Assembly: GCA_013298415.1 (NCBI GenBank)
Contig: JAAFHN010000209.1
Location: 1 to 5,542 of the forward strand
Reading direction: 5' to 3'
DNA: 5,542 nucleotides
Source: Comamonadaceae bacterium
Lineage (GTDB): Bacteria; Pseudomonadota; Gammaproteobacteria; Burkholderiales; Burkholderiaceae_C
The notes below the pieces were generated by a model. It had not been told where the DNA came from. It saw only the letters and a program-made list of their open reading frames with translations, and searched no databases. Positions 1-5,344 of the stretch are shown here, piece after piece (the stretch's first letter is position 1; every line of letters begins with the position of its first letter). The position numbers and the translations under genes were made by a program.

Positions 1-541
1 CTACCACAATGCGCAGGCCCTTCAGGCTCAAATCGGTGTCAAACGTGCTCTTGGCAAACTCGATGTAGCGGCCAGCAGCGTCTTCCAGCCGCTTGGTACG
101 GCCCAGCTCGCGCGAGGGCACCCAGGCGGGCGGCTCGTCCATCGCGGCTTCCACTGCCAGCTCCCAGTTGTCGTCGAGCTTGGTGCCCTTGGCGCTGAAA
201 AATTTGATGCCGTTGTCGTCAAACGGGTTGTGGCTCGCAGAAATCACCACGCCGAGATCAGCCCGAAAAGCCCGCGTGAGGTAGGCCACGCCGGGCGTGG
301 GCAGCGGCCCAAGCAGGGTCACGTCAACACCTGCCGACGTGAACCCAGACACCAGCGCGGCTTCCAGCATGTAGCCGCTCACCCGTGTGTCTTTGCCGAT
401 CACCACCGTCGGCTTGAACTCCGATTTGCGCAGCACGCGGCCCACCGCATGCGCCAAGCGCAGCGCGAAATCGGCTGTGATGTTGCCCTGGCCTACCGTG
501 CCCCGCACCCCGTCTGTGCCGAAATACCGCCGTTTGCCCAT
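1..541 (-). CDS. glmM: Phosphoglucosamine mutase GlmM, N-terminal 180 residues (cut by window edge)
   Basis: GlmM converts glucosamine-6-phosphate to glucosamine-1-phosphate in the cytoplasm, on the way to UDP-GlcNAc for peptidoglycan and LPS. Reading the minus strand from ATG at 541-539 gives 180 uninterrupted codons to the window edge. The protein begins MGKRRYFGTDGVRGTVG, the family's N-terminal signature (GTDGVRG at residues 8-14). The phosphoserine loop ISASHNPFDDNGIKF lies at about residues 100-114, with the catalytic Ser expected at S103. IGKDTRVSGYMLE (48-60) and LGPLPTPGVAYL (78-89) also match domain 1. A strong GGAGG (547-551) sits 5 bases before the ATG and fixes the start. The family is about 445 residues long, so roughly 40% is visible; the truncation is only the window edge. 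It is transcribed divergently from the FAS1 gene. Identification is near certain. Confidence 0.97.
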   Translation of the reverse strand, partial: MGKRRYFGTDGVRGTVGQGNITADFALRLAHAVGRVLRKSEFKPTVVIGKDTRVSGYMLEAALVSGFTSAGVDVTLLGPLPTPGVAYLTRAFRADLGVVISASHNPFDDNGIKFFSAKGTKLDDNWELAVEAAMDEPPAWVPSRELGRTKRLEDAAGRYIEFAKSTFDTDLSLKGLRIVV

Positions 542-615
542 GCTTGCCTCCAAACAAATGATTCAAATTTGCGCGCTCAGCGCGATGATTCTCGCCCGCT
601 GCGAGATTCCAAATG

Positions 616-621
616 ATTATG
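616..621 (-). promoter_or_regulatory. Possible -10 box of the glmM promoter (CATAAT)
   Basis: On the minus strand CATAAT lies about 75 bases before the glmM start, in the most A/T-rich part of the divergent gap. It matches the sigma-70 -10 consensus at 5 of 6 positions. No convincing -35 hexamer lies 16-18 bases upstream of it, so this is only a candidate. In relatives glmM is often co-transcribed with folP, but here its upstream neighbour is divergent, so it needs a promoter somewhere in 542-740. Confidence 0.3.
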
Positions 622-681
622 CAGCGCTGGGCAGCAGGCGAAGGCGTTCCAAGCGGCCGCGGCCCCATGAAGCGACGGAGT

Positions 682-699
682 TCGTCACAGTTTTGTCAT
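682..699 (+). promoter_or_regulatory. Candidate Pho box (PhoB-binding site) upstream of the FAS1 lipoprotein gene
   Basis: The sequence reads TCGTCAC-AGTT-TTGTCAT: two direct heptamers sharing a GTCA core, starting 11 bp apart with a 4-bp spacer. This is the architecture of the PhoB site (two CTGTCAT-like heptamers with a 4-bp spacer, replacing the -35 box). The first heptamer matches CTGTCA(T/C) at 5 of 7 positions, the second at 6 of 7. A plausible -10, AATAGT (710-715, 4 of 6 to TATAAT), starts 11 bp after the second heptamer, as in PhoB-activated promoters. The likely transcript starts near 722 and leaves GGAG (731-734) before the ATG at 741. PhoB binding itself is inferred. Confidence 0.6.
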
Positions 700-709
700 A
701 CGGCTGCGC

Positions 710-715
710 AATAGT
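710..715 (+). promoter_or_regulatory. Probable -10 element paired with the Pho box
   Basis: AATAGT matches TATAAT at four positions and begins 11 bases past the end of the second Pho heptamer. There is no good sigma-70 -35 hexamer other than the Pho box, which is expected for an activator-dependent promoter. It would give a short leader of about 20 bases ahead of the FAS1 lipoprotein gene. Confidence 0.45.
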
Positions 716-740
716 TCGCTCATCTTTTCTGGAGCTACCC

Positions 741-1259
741 ATGACCTCAACGACGCGCCTCACCCCCATTTTTGTTGCACGCCGTGCGGCGCTCGCCGCT
801 GCCGTGCTCGCTCTGGCCGCATGCGCCAGCACGCCGCCGAAACCTTTGCCGATGGGCGACGCGATTGCGGCGCGCGCAGAACTCAGCGAGCTCAGCAAGC
901 TGATCGACGCCGCAGGTCTGCGCACCGTGCTCAACCAAGGCGGGCCTTACACCGTGTTTGCGCCTTCCAATGAAGCCGTTACGCGCATGAGCGCAGCGGC
1001 CCGCGCAGACCTCGCAAAAGACCCAGCACGCCTTCGCTCTGTGCTCACGTACCACGTGATCCCCGCGCAAGTGATGGCCTCGGACGTGAAAAACAGCTCA
1101 GTGAAGACGGTTGAAGGCCAAAACCTGCCGCTCGCCCGCGCTGGCACTTTCGTGACCGCCGACGATGCCATGGTGCAAACGGCTGATTTGCCAAGCGCCA
1201 ACGGTGTCATCCACGTGATTGACCGTGTGATCACTCTTCCCCCTCCTCCCCGCCGCTGA
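741..1259 (+). CDS. FAS1 (fasciclin) domain lipoprotein
   Basis: A 172-residue secreted lipoprotein with one fasciclin domain. The N-terminus has basic residues (R14, R15), an Ala/Leu core and a lipobox LAAC ending at C28, so signal peptidase II should cleave before C28. Ala and Ser at +2 and +3, with no Asp at +2, favour outer-membrane sorting. The FAS1 domain spans about residues 40-167: YTVFAPSNEAV is the H1 motif, VLTYHVIPAQV the H2 motif, and NGVIHVIDRVI the closing strand. FAS1 domains generally mediate adhesion or protein contacts, and the bacterial role is mostly unknown. The start is ATG 741 with GGAG at 731-734, 6 bases upstream; the same frame stays open upstream to about 387, but that part antisenses glmM and would remove the signal peptide. 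A Pho-box-like promoter lies directly upstream. The next gene starts 24 bases after the stop, suggesting an operon. Confidence 0.9.
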   Translation: MTSTTRLTPIFVARRAALAAAVLALAACASTPPKPLPMGDAIAARAELSELSKLIDAAGLRTVLNQGGPYTVFAPSNEAVTRMSAAARADLAKDPARLRSVLTYHVIPAQVMASDVKNSSVKTVEGQNLPLARAGTFVTADDAMVQTADLPSANGVIHVIDRVITLPPPPRR

Positions 1260-1283
1260 TCTGTCGCCAAGAGGGCACGAACA

Positions 1284-2420
1284 GTGACACTCCCCGCACC
1301 TCTCATCCATCGTCGCCGGATTCTGCTTGGCGCAGGCGCTGCAGGCTTTGCCAGCAGCCTGTCGGTTCCTGCGCTTGCTCAGGCGCAACGCAGGGAGTGG
1401 TCGTTTTCTCAATTGGTGGATGCCTCTCCTGGTCAGCAGGATGTGAGCAAAGACTTTGTGGTGGGCGTGCGGGCTGCCATCGCTGAAGTCAACAAGCGCG
1501 GCGGTGTGCGCGGCCGCACGGTGCAACACAGCTTGATCGAAACCGATGGCAGTGCAGCTTCGGTGAAAGCAGGTTTGCTGCAAGCGCGCGGCAGCTCGCA
1601 GACCATGGGCCTCTTTGGCACCGTGGGCGATCGCGCAGCCTCGATCGTGACAGAGGAACTCTCAGCAAATACAGGGCAAGACCTCTGCCAGTGCGCGCCG
1701 TGGCTGATGGCCGCGCCACCTGGGGGCGTGAGCACCTTTTCGCTTTTTGCCACGCGCACTGAACAAATTGCTTATGCGGTTAACTCGCTAAGCGTGATTG
1801 GTGTGCGGCAAGCCGCAGCCATTTACGCGGATCGGGAAGAAGCTCGTGCGCACAGCAAAGACGTTCAAGCAGCCGCAGCGGCACTCCAGGTGAGCGTTCG
1901 CGAGTACGTTCGGGTTGGCGAATGGAGCGAAGTTGCGGCCAGGGTGCGCCAAGAGCCCGCGCCCATGCTGCTGTTCGTGGGCGGCACGCCGGAGCTGATT
2001 GGCTTTGCCAAGCAGCTTGGGGATCAGCCAAGGCAGCGGTTCTTGATTGGCCTAGCAGATGTCAACCTTCAGGTGGTGCAACAGCTCGGTGTGCCTAAGG
2101 GTCTCACTACCGTCGCCACGCAGGTTGTGCCCTCGGTATCCTCCCAGATCGGTGTGGTGCGGAAGTTTCGACAAGCGCTTGCCCGCTTCTTCGACGAAGC
2201 ACCAAGCGCGCAAAGTCTTTCCGGCTACATCAGCGCCCGCACCGCCTTGGATGTGGTGTCTGGCGCGGAAGGCCCACCGAGCCGAGAGGCATTTTTCTCA
2301 ACTCAGTCGAAGCGGACCGGCGTGGAATTCGACGGCCTGGCCCTGCTCAGGCACAGCAACGACAAGCGCAAGCCATTCGTCACGCTCAGCATGCTGAGCG
2401 CTGAAGGGCGGTGGATGTAG
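1284..2420 (+). CDS. Tat-exported ABC-type substrate-binding protein, Leu/Ile/Val (Peripla_BP_6) family, orphan
   Basis: A 378-residue periplasmic solute-binding protein. The start is GTG 1284 with AGAGGG (1270-1275) 8 bases upstream; the only signal peptide in the frame needs this start. HRRRILLGAGAAGFAS (9-24) has a twin-arginine motif and hydrophobic core, followed by a signal peptidase I site near PALA-QA (29-34), so export is probably by Tat. The mature part follows the LivK-type fold: DFVVGVRAAIAEVNKRGGVRGRTV is the conserved first helix and turn, then LFGTVGDRAASIVTEEL for the first lobe, QAAAIYADREEARAHSKDVQ and MLLFVGGTPELIGFAKQL for the second, and SGYISARTALDVV near the C-terminus. 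The ligand cannot be read from the sequence. No permease or ATPase gene is in the window, so it must use a distant transporter or act as a sensor. LCQC (two Cys, about residues 134-137) is unusual. It follows the FAS1 gene by 24 bases, probably in the same transcript. Confidence 0.87.
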   Translation: MTLPAPLIHRRRILLGAGAAGFASSLSVPALAQAQRREWSFSQLVDASPGQQDVSKDFVVGVRAAIAEVNKRGGVRGRTVQHSLIETDGSAASVKAGLLQARGSSQTMGLFGTVGDRAASIVTEELSANTGQDLCQCAPWLMAAPPGGVSTFSLFATRTEQIAYAVNSLSVIGVRQAAAIYADREEARAHSKDVQAAAAALQVSVREYVRVGEWSEVAARVRQEPAPMLLFVGGTPELIGFAKQLGDQPRQRFLIGLADVNLQVVQQLGVPKGLTTVATQVVPSVSSQIGVVRKFRQALARFFDEAPSAQSLSGYISARTALDVVSGAEGPPSREAFFSTQSKRTGVEFDGLALLRHSNDKRKPFVTLSMLSAEGRWM

Positions 2421-2431
2421 CAAGGGATTGC

Positions 2432-2450
2432 GGTGGCCCACCGGGCCACC
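2432..2450 (+). terminator. GC-rich perfect hairpin just after the binding-protein gene
   Basis: GGTGGCCC (2432-2439), loop ACC, GGGCCACC (2443-2450) form an 8-bp perfect stem beginning 12 bases after the stop codon at 2420. No T-run follows, so it is not a textbook intrinsic terminator; it could attenuate, pause, or protect the upstream mRNA from 3' decay. It also overlaps a GTG at 2433 that could open a longer version of the next gene, and would hide that start in the mRNA. Confidence 0.4.
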
Positions 2451-2546
2451 CACCCTCAAAGCCTCGCAAGCGTTCGCAATGCCTGGCGAGCGGACACGTA
2501 CCGCGTGGCGGTGAAACACGAACGGCAGTGGTACGCTGCGCACAAC

Positions 2547-4064
2547 ATGACGGAAATTGAGCAATCGGCCACACGCCGCCTCTTGACCAATGGCAGCCTT
2601 TTGGCTGCCATCGATATCGGCTCAAACAGCTTTCGCCTCGAAATCGGCCGGGTGCAAGACGGGCACATCCAGCGCGTGGACTACATCAAAGAGTCCATCC
2701 GCCTGGGCCTGGCACTCGACGAAGACCGCAATCTGACGCCAGAGTCTTTGGTCAAGGCAGAGCAATGCTTGCGGCGTTTTCGCGAGCGCCTGACGGGCTT
2801 TCAGCCTTGGCAAGTGCGCGCAGTGGCCACCCAAACCCTGCGCGAGGCGCGCAACCAAGCGATGTACCTGGAGCGCTGCCAAGCCGCGCTCGGCTACCCG
2901 GTGGAAGTCATTTCGGGGCGCGAGGAAGCCCGCTTGATCTACGAAGGCGTCAGCCGTCTGCTGCCGCATTCCGATGAACGAAGGCTGGTGATCGACATTG
3001 GCGGGCGCTCCACCGAACTGATCTTGGGCAAAGGCTACGTGAGCGCTGCGGCCGAGTCCTTTCGTGTGGGCAGCGTGTCATGGAGCGGGAAGTTTTTCGC
3101 ATTCCAACAGTTCAGCGCAAGAAGTTTCGAGATTGCGGAGGTGGCCGCGAAATCGGTGCTTGAGCCTGCCATCGACTTGTTTCAGCGCCAAGACTGGGAG
3201 CGCGCTTACGGCTCTTCTGGCACCGTGGGCGCGATCGGCGATGTTCTCGCCGAATCGGGCTGGGGCAAACCTACCATTTCTCTGGATGGCCTGCGCTGGC
3301 TCAAATCCCAGATGATCCGGGCAGGCGATTTGGACAAGCTGCGCCTTGGCGGCTTGAAAGAAGACCGACGCCCGGTGTTTGCTGGCGGGGTCGCGGTTTT
3401 GGCCGCGGCTTTTGAGCTGCTCGACATCCAGGAAATGGACGTGGCCCAAGGCGCGCTGCGCCAAGGTGTGATCTTTGACATGCTCGCCCGCGACGATCAA
3501 ACCGATGTGCGAGAAAGCGCTGTGGTCGGCCTATCGCAGCGATTCCAGGCCGACCAAGGCCAAGCCCAACGCGTTGCGCAAACGGCGTTGCACCTGCTGG
3601 ACATGCTTGAACTGAGCGATGACTGGCAGCTCAGAGCGCAGCGCAAGCTAAAGTGGTCTGCTCAGCTGCATGAAATCGGGCAGTGCATCTCGCCTTCCGA
3701 CAACCACCGGCACGGTGCCTACATCCTCGATCACGCCGAAGTGCCAGGCTTTACCCTGGCAGAGCTTCATCGGCTGGGTCTCTTGGTGCTCGGGCAGCGC
3801 GGCAAATTGAAGAAGCTCAACGCCGACTTCTCCGATCGCCTCTTCATCACCTGCTTGGTGTGCCTGCGCTTGGCTGTGATCTTTTGCCATGCTCGGCGCT
3901 TACCCGAACTTGAAGGCGTGCGACTCTGCACGCAGCCCAATGGCCATCGCCTTGAAGCGCCAACAGCCTGGGCGCAACGCTTTCCCCAGAGCGCCCACTT
4001 GCTCGAAGCGGAAACCCAGGCCTGGGACAAAACGGACTGGACGCTTGAGCTTGCGCTGACCTGA
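2547..4064 (+). CDS. ppx: Exopolyphosphatase, Ppx/GppA family
   Basis: A 505-residue cytoplasmic enzyme that removes terminal phosphate from polyphosphate; the family also includes (p)ppGpp-cleaving GppA, so that activity cannot be excluded. Two actin-like (ASKHA) domains come first: AAIDIGSNSFRLEIGRV (20-36, phosphate loop 1), VRAVATQTLREARN, ISGREEARLIYEGV with E126/E127 near the expected catalytic Glu, VIDIGGRSTELILG (148-161, phosphate loop 2) and SSGTVGAIG. The C-terminal HD-like domain holds QLHEIGQ (H375, E376) and NHRHGAYILDHAEVPGF (H387, H389), matching long Ppx/GppA proteins of E. coli size. R154 replaces the usual third Gly of DIGGGSTE. The start chosen is ATG 2547, since the conserved part begins about 20 residues later; it has no clear ribosome site. 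GTG 2433, preceded by AAGGG at 2422-2426, would add 38 unconserved-looking residues through a hairpin. The gene may be read through from upstream or have its own weak promoter in 2451-2546. Confidence 0.93.
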   Translation: MTEIEQSATRRLLTNGSLLAAIDIGSNSFRLEIGRVQDGHIQRVDYIKESIRLGLALDEDRNLTPESLVKAEQCLRRFRERLTGFQPWQVRAVATQTLREARNQAMYLERCQAALGYPVEVISGREEARLIYEGVSRLLPHSDERRLVIDIGGRSTELILGKGYVSAAAESFRVGSVSWSGKFFAFQQFSARSFEIAEVAAKSVLEPAIDLFQRQDWERAYGSSGTVGAIGDVLAESGWGKPTISLDGLRWLKSQMIRAGDLDKLRLGGLKEDRRPVFAGGVAVLAAAFELLDIQEMDVAQGALRQGVIFDMLARDDQTDVRESAVVGLSQRFQADQGQAQRVAQTALHLLDMLELSDDWQLRAQRKLKWSAQLHEIGQCISPSDNHRHGAYILDHAEVPGFTLAELHRLGLLVLGQRGKLKKLNADFSDRLFITCLVCLRLAVIFCHARRLPELEGVRLCTQPNGHRLEAPTAWAQRFPQSAHLLEAETQAWDKTDWTLELALT

Positions 4065-4177
4065 AGCCCACTTCCGCGCTTTTCAGGTTTCCCACGATTC
4101 GCCTCTGGCAGGACTTGGCCGATTGGCCTGATCTCGAAACTCCCAGCGGGCACAGCGAAATGGGGCTATTGCTTGAA

Positions 4178-4186
4178 TGGTATAAA
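4178..4186 (+). promoter_or_regulatory. Extended -10 promoter for the Lys-rich RHH-like gene (TGG-TATAAA)
   Basis: TGG TATAAA is an extended -10 element (TGn-TATAAT type) within the most A/T-rich stretch of the window. Transcription would begin near 4193, about 23 bases before the ATG at 4216, leaving room for the ribosome site AAAGGA at 4204-4209. An alternative, TTGCTT (4169-4174), 17 bases, then TATATC (4192-4197), is also well spaced but would start transcription inside the ribosome site. Both overlap the palindrome at 4181-4195. Confidence 0.55.
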
Positions 4187-4195
4187 CTGTTTATA
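4181..4195. promoter_or_regulatory. 15-bp perfect palindrome over the promoter, likely operator
   Basis: TATAAAC-T-GTTTATA has two exact 7-bp arms around one central base. It covers the putative -10 region and lies 20 bases before the gene at 4216, where a bound dimer would block RNA polymerase. The downstream gene ends in a ribbon-helix-helix-like domain, a fold that usually binds DNA as a dimer at inverted repeats and often represses its own gene. Autoregulation is therefore the simplest guess, not shown by the sequence. A/T-rich promoters can form palindromes by chance. Confidence 0.45.
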
Positions 4196-4215
4196 TCGTT
4201 TTGAAAGGATAGCCC

Positions 4216-4776
4216 ATGCAAGCCATCTCCACTTCCCCCGCCAGCACGCGCGCGGCTGCGGCCGCCAAAGCCGATCCAGCGAAATCGCAGAAAGCCGACA
4301 GCGCTGAGCAAAAGCCCGCGCCCGCCGCCAAGGTTCCTGCGGTGGCCAAGGTGAGCAAGGTCGCCGCATCGAGCCAAACGCCACCGAACAAAGCGCCCGC
4401 AAAAAAGTCCACGAAGAAGGCAGAGGTGAAAGACAGCTCGAAGCAAAGCGCCAAGACCAGCATGGCGGCAAAGCCTGTGAAATCAGAGAAAACCGACAAG
4501 ACCGAGAAATCCACGAAAGCGCCCAAAGCTGCACCGGCAGAAAAGCTGGTCAAGCCCGCAAAGCCAGTGCGCGACAGCTTCACCCTGCCTGCAGACGAAT
4601 ACGCCCAGATCACGGAACTCAAAACCCGCCTGTTTGCCTTGGGCCATCCAGCCAAAAAGAGCGAGCTCTTGCGCGCGGGATTCCGAGCTTTGGCAGCCAT
4701 GCCGGTGGATGCGCTGCTGAGCGCTGTGAAATCCCTGCCTGAAGTCAAAGTGGGCCGCAAAAAGAAGAAGAACTGA
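4216..4776 (+). CDS. Lys/Ala/Pro-rich (histone H1-like) tail fused to a ribbon-helix-helix-like domain; conserved protein of unknown role
   Basis: A 186-residue, strongly basic protein in two parts. Residues 11-118 are low-complexity Lys/Ala/Pro/Ser sequence with about 25 Lys, for example PAKKSTKKAE (61-70) and PAEKLVKPAKPVRD (107-120), and should be disordered. Residues 119-162 look folded: RDSFTLP (strand), ADEYAQITELKTRLFALG (helix 1), then AKKSELLRAGFRALAAM (helix 2), the strand-helix-helix order of RHH DNA-binding proteins; a short helix and RKKKKN follow. A similar C-terminal segment with the KKSELLRAG motif is known to me from Burkholderiales hypothetical proteins. ATG 4216 has AAAGGA 6 bases upstream. 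The tail resembles AlgP and other H1-like proteins, so it may bind DNA or polyphosphate; ppx lies upstream and sixA converges from the right. No enzyme motif is visible. The gene is certain from codon pattern, start and promoter; its function is not. Confidence 0.85.
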   Translation: MQAISTSPASTRAAAAAKADPAKSQKADSAEQKPAPAAKVPAVAKVSKVAASSQTPPNKAPAKKSTKKAEVKDSSKQSAKTSMAAKPVKSEKTDKTEKSTKAPKAAPAEKLVKPAKPVRDSFTLPADEYAQITELKTRLFALGHPAKKSELLRAGFRALAAMPVDALLSAVKSLPEVKVGRKKKKN

Positions 4777-4807
4777 GACACAACTTCCCCGAGTTGCGAC
4801 CAGGCCC

Positions 4808-4831
4808 GAGCTTCCCCTAGAGCTTCCCCTA
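4808..4831. repeat. Exact tandem duplication of 12 bp (GAGCTTCCCCTA)x2
   Basis: GAGCTTCCCCTA occurs twice head to tail, 4808-4819 and 4820-4831. The second copy contains the sixA stop codon (minus-strand TAG at 4831-4829), so the first copy supplies a spare, out-of-protein duplicate just after the gene. It lies between two convergent genes and probably arose by replication slippage. Confidence 0.85.
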
Positions 4832-4840
4832 CAGAAGCTC
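4820..4840. terminator. Hairpin between the convergent genes, possible bidirectional terminator
   Basis: GAGCTTC (4820-4826) and GAAGCTC (4834-4840) form a 7-bp perfect stem with a 7-base loop. The first tandem-repeat copy (4808-4814) can pair with the same right arm instead, giving a longer loop. The stem includes the last codons of sixA. No T-run follows on either strand, so intrinsic termination is uncertain. A weaker 5-bp stem, CAACT/AGTTG (4781-4796), lies just after the stop of the upstream rightward gene. Confidence 0.35.
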
Positions 4841-5344
4841 AGGCGTTTGGACGCAGACCACCACGACTTGGGAGACGTCTTCCCGCACGCGCAGCCTGAG
4901 CCACCACAGCGCTCCCTTTCTGATGCTCACTGGCGGCAGCCCCGGTTCCTCTGAAATCGCTTGGCTCGGCGTCCACAGCGGCCGCATGGCAGAGGCCACC
5001 AGCGCACCCAAGCTGGGCTGATGGCCCACCAAAAGCGTGAGGCTGCGCGCCTGGCCCCACTGGGCCACGTCAATCAGATCTTGCGCTGTGGCGTCTGGCT
5101 CCAACTCCTTGCGAAGCTTGTAGGGCCGAGGTAATGCCATGGCGGTTTGCTCGGTGCGCGCTGCTGGGCTGCAAATCACGCGCGTGCTCTCCGGCAGTTG
5201 CCTCTTAAGCCAGGCGGCCATCCTGGCGGCTTGTTTCTCGCCTTTTGGCGTGAGCGGGCGCAGCAAGTCGTCGCTGGCCTCGCCCTGCTCTGCGCGCTCT
5301 CCCGCATCGGCGTGACGCCACAGCACCAAATCGTGTGTGCTCAT
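4829..5344 (-). CDS. sixA: Histidine phosphatase, SixA type
   Basis: A 171-residue cytoplasmic protein of the histidine phosphatase superfamily. SixA of E. coli removes phosphate from phosphohistidine, on ArcB and on the nitrogen PTS protein NPr; the target here is unknown. It begins MSTHDLVLWRHADAGE with the R10-H11 phosphate-pocket pair (H11 the expected nucleophile), then LLRPLTPKGEKQAARMAAWL, the SixA-style helix after the first motif, VICSPAARTEQTA with R63 in the pocket, and LLVGHQPSLG with the second catalytic H108. The length fits SixA (about 160 residues) rather than the larger phosphoglycerate mutases. The start at 5344 has GGGAG (5349-5353) 4 bases upstream. The start overlaps the stop of the upstream minus-strand frame as ATGA, so translation is probably coupled. 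Its 3' end lies in a tandem repeat and hairpin facing the convergent gene. Confidence 0.9.
   Translation of the reverse strand: MSTHDLVLWRHADAGERAEQGEASDDLLRPLTPKGEKQAARMAAWLKRQLPESTRVICSPAARTEQTAMALPRPYKLRKELEPDATAQDLIDVAQWGQARSLTLLVGHQPSLGALVASAMRPLWTPSQAISEEPGLPPVSIRKGALWWLRLRVREDVSQVVVVCVQTPELL

Noticed and set aside
572..606. Small inverted repeats in the glmM leader (CGCGCT-C-AGCGCG at 572-584; TCTCGC/GCGAGA at 590-606)
   Set aside because: Short stems in GC-rich DNA with no T-run and no match to a known riboswitch; the glmS-type ribozyme does not belong to glmM.
555..618. Direct repeat CAAATGATT (555-563 and 610-618) before glmM
   Set aside because: Nine bases, A/T-rich, only two copies and no known site of that form; chance is a reasonable explanation.
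387..740. Upstream extension of the FAS1 frame (290-residue version)
   Set aside because: It runs antisense through glmM and the Pho-box region, and would bury the lipoprotein signal peptide inside the protein; ATG 741 has its own GGAG.
947..1583. Minus-strand frames opposite the FAS1 and binding-protein genes (119 and 161 residues)
   Set aside because: They oppose well-identified genes, contain no recognisable motif, and show composition expected of GC-rich shadow frames.
4063..4074. Terminator after ppx (GAAG-CCCA-CTTC)
   Set aside because: Only a 4-bp stem and no proper T-run follows; too weak to call.
4181..4200. LexA (SOS) box at the palindrome
   Set aside because: CTGT is present at 4187-4190 but no ACAG follows 8 bases later, so the CTGT-N8-ACAG pattern fails.
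3847..4446. 199-residue minus-strand frame spanning the ppx end and the next gene's promoter
   Set aside because: It crosses two real plus-strand genes and the A/T-rich promoter; the translation is Arg/Gly/Leu-rich shadow sequence.
4191..4781. 196-residue minus-strand frame opposite the Lys-rich gene, with a hydrophobic, Phe/Ala-rich translation
   Set aside because: It is the mirror image of Lys codons (AAG/AAA read as CTT/TTT) and Ala-rich sequence on the plus strand, and has no supported start; the plus-strand gene has promoter, ribosome site and a recognisable domain.
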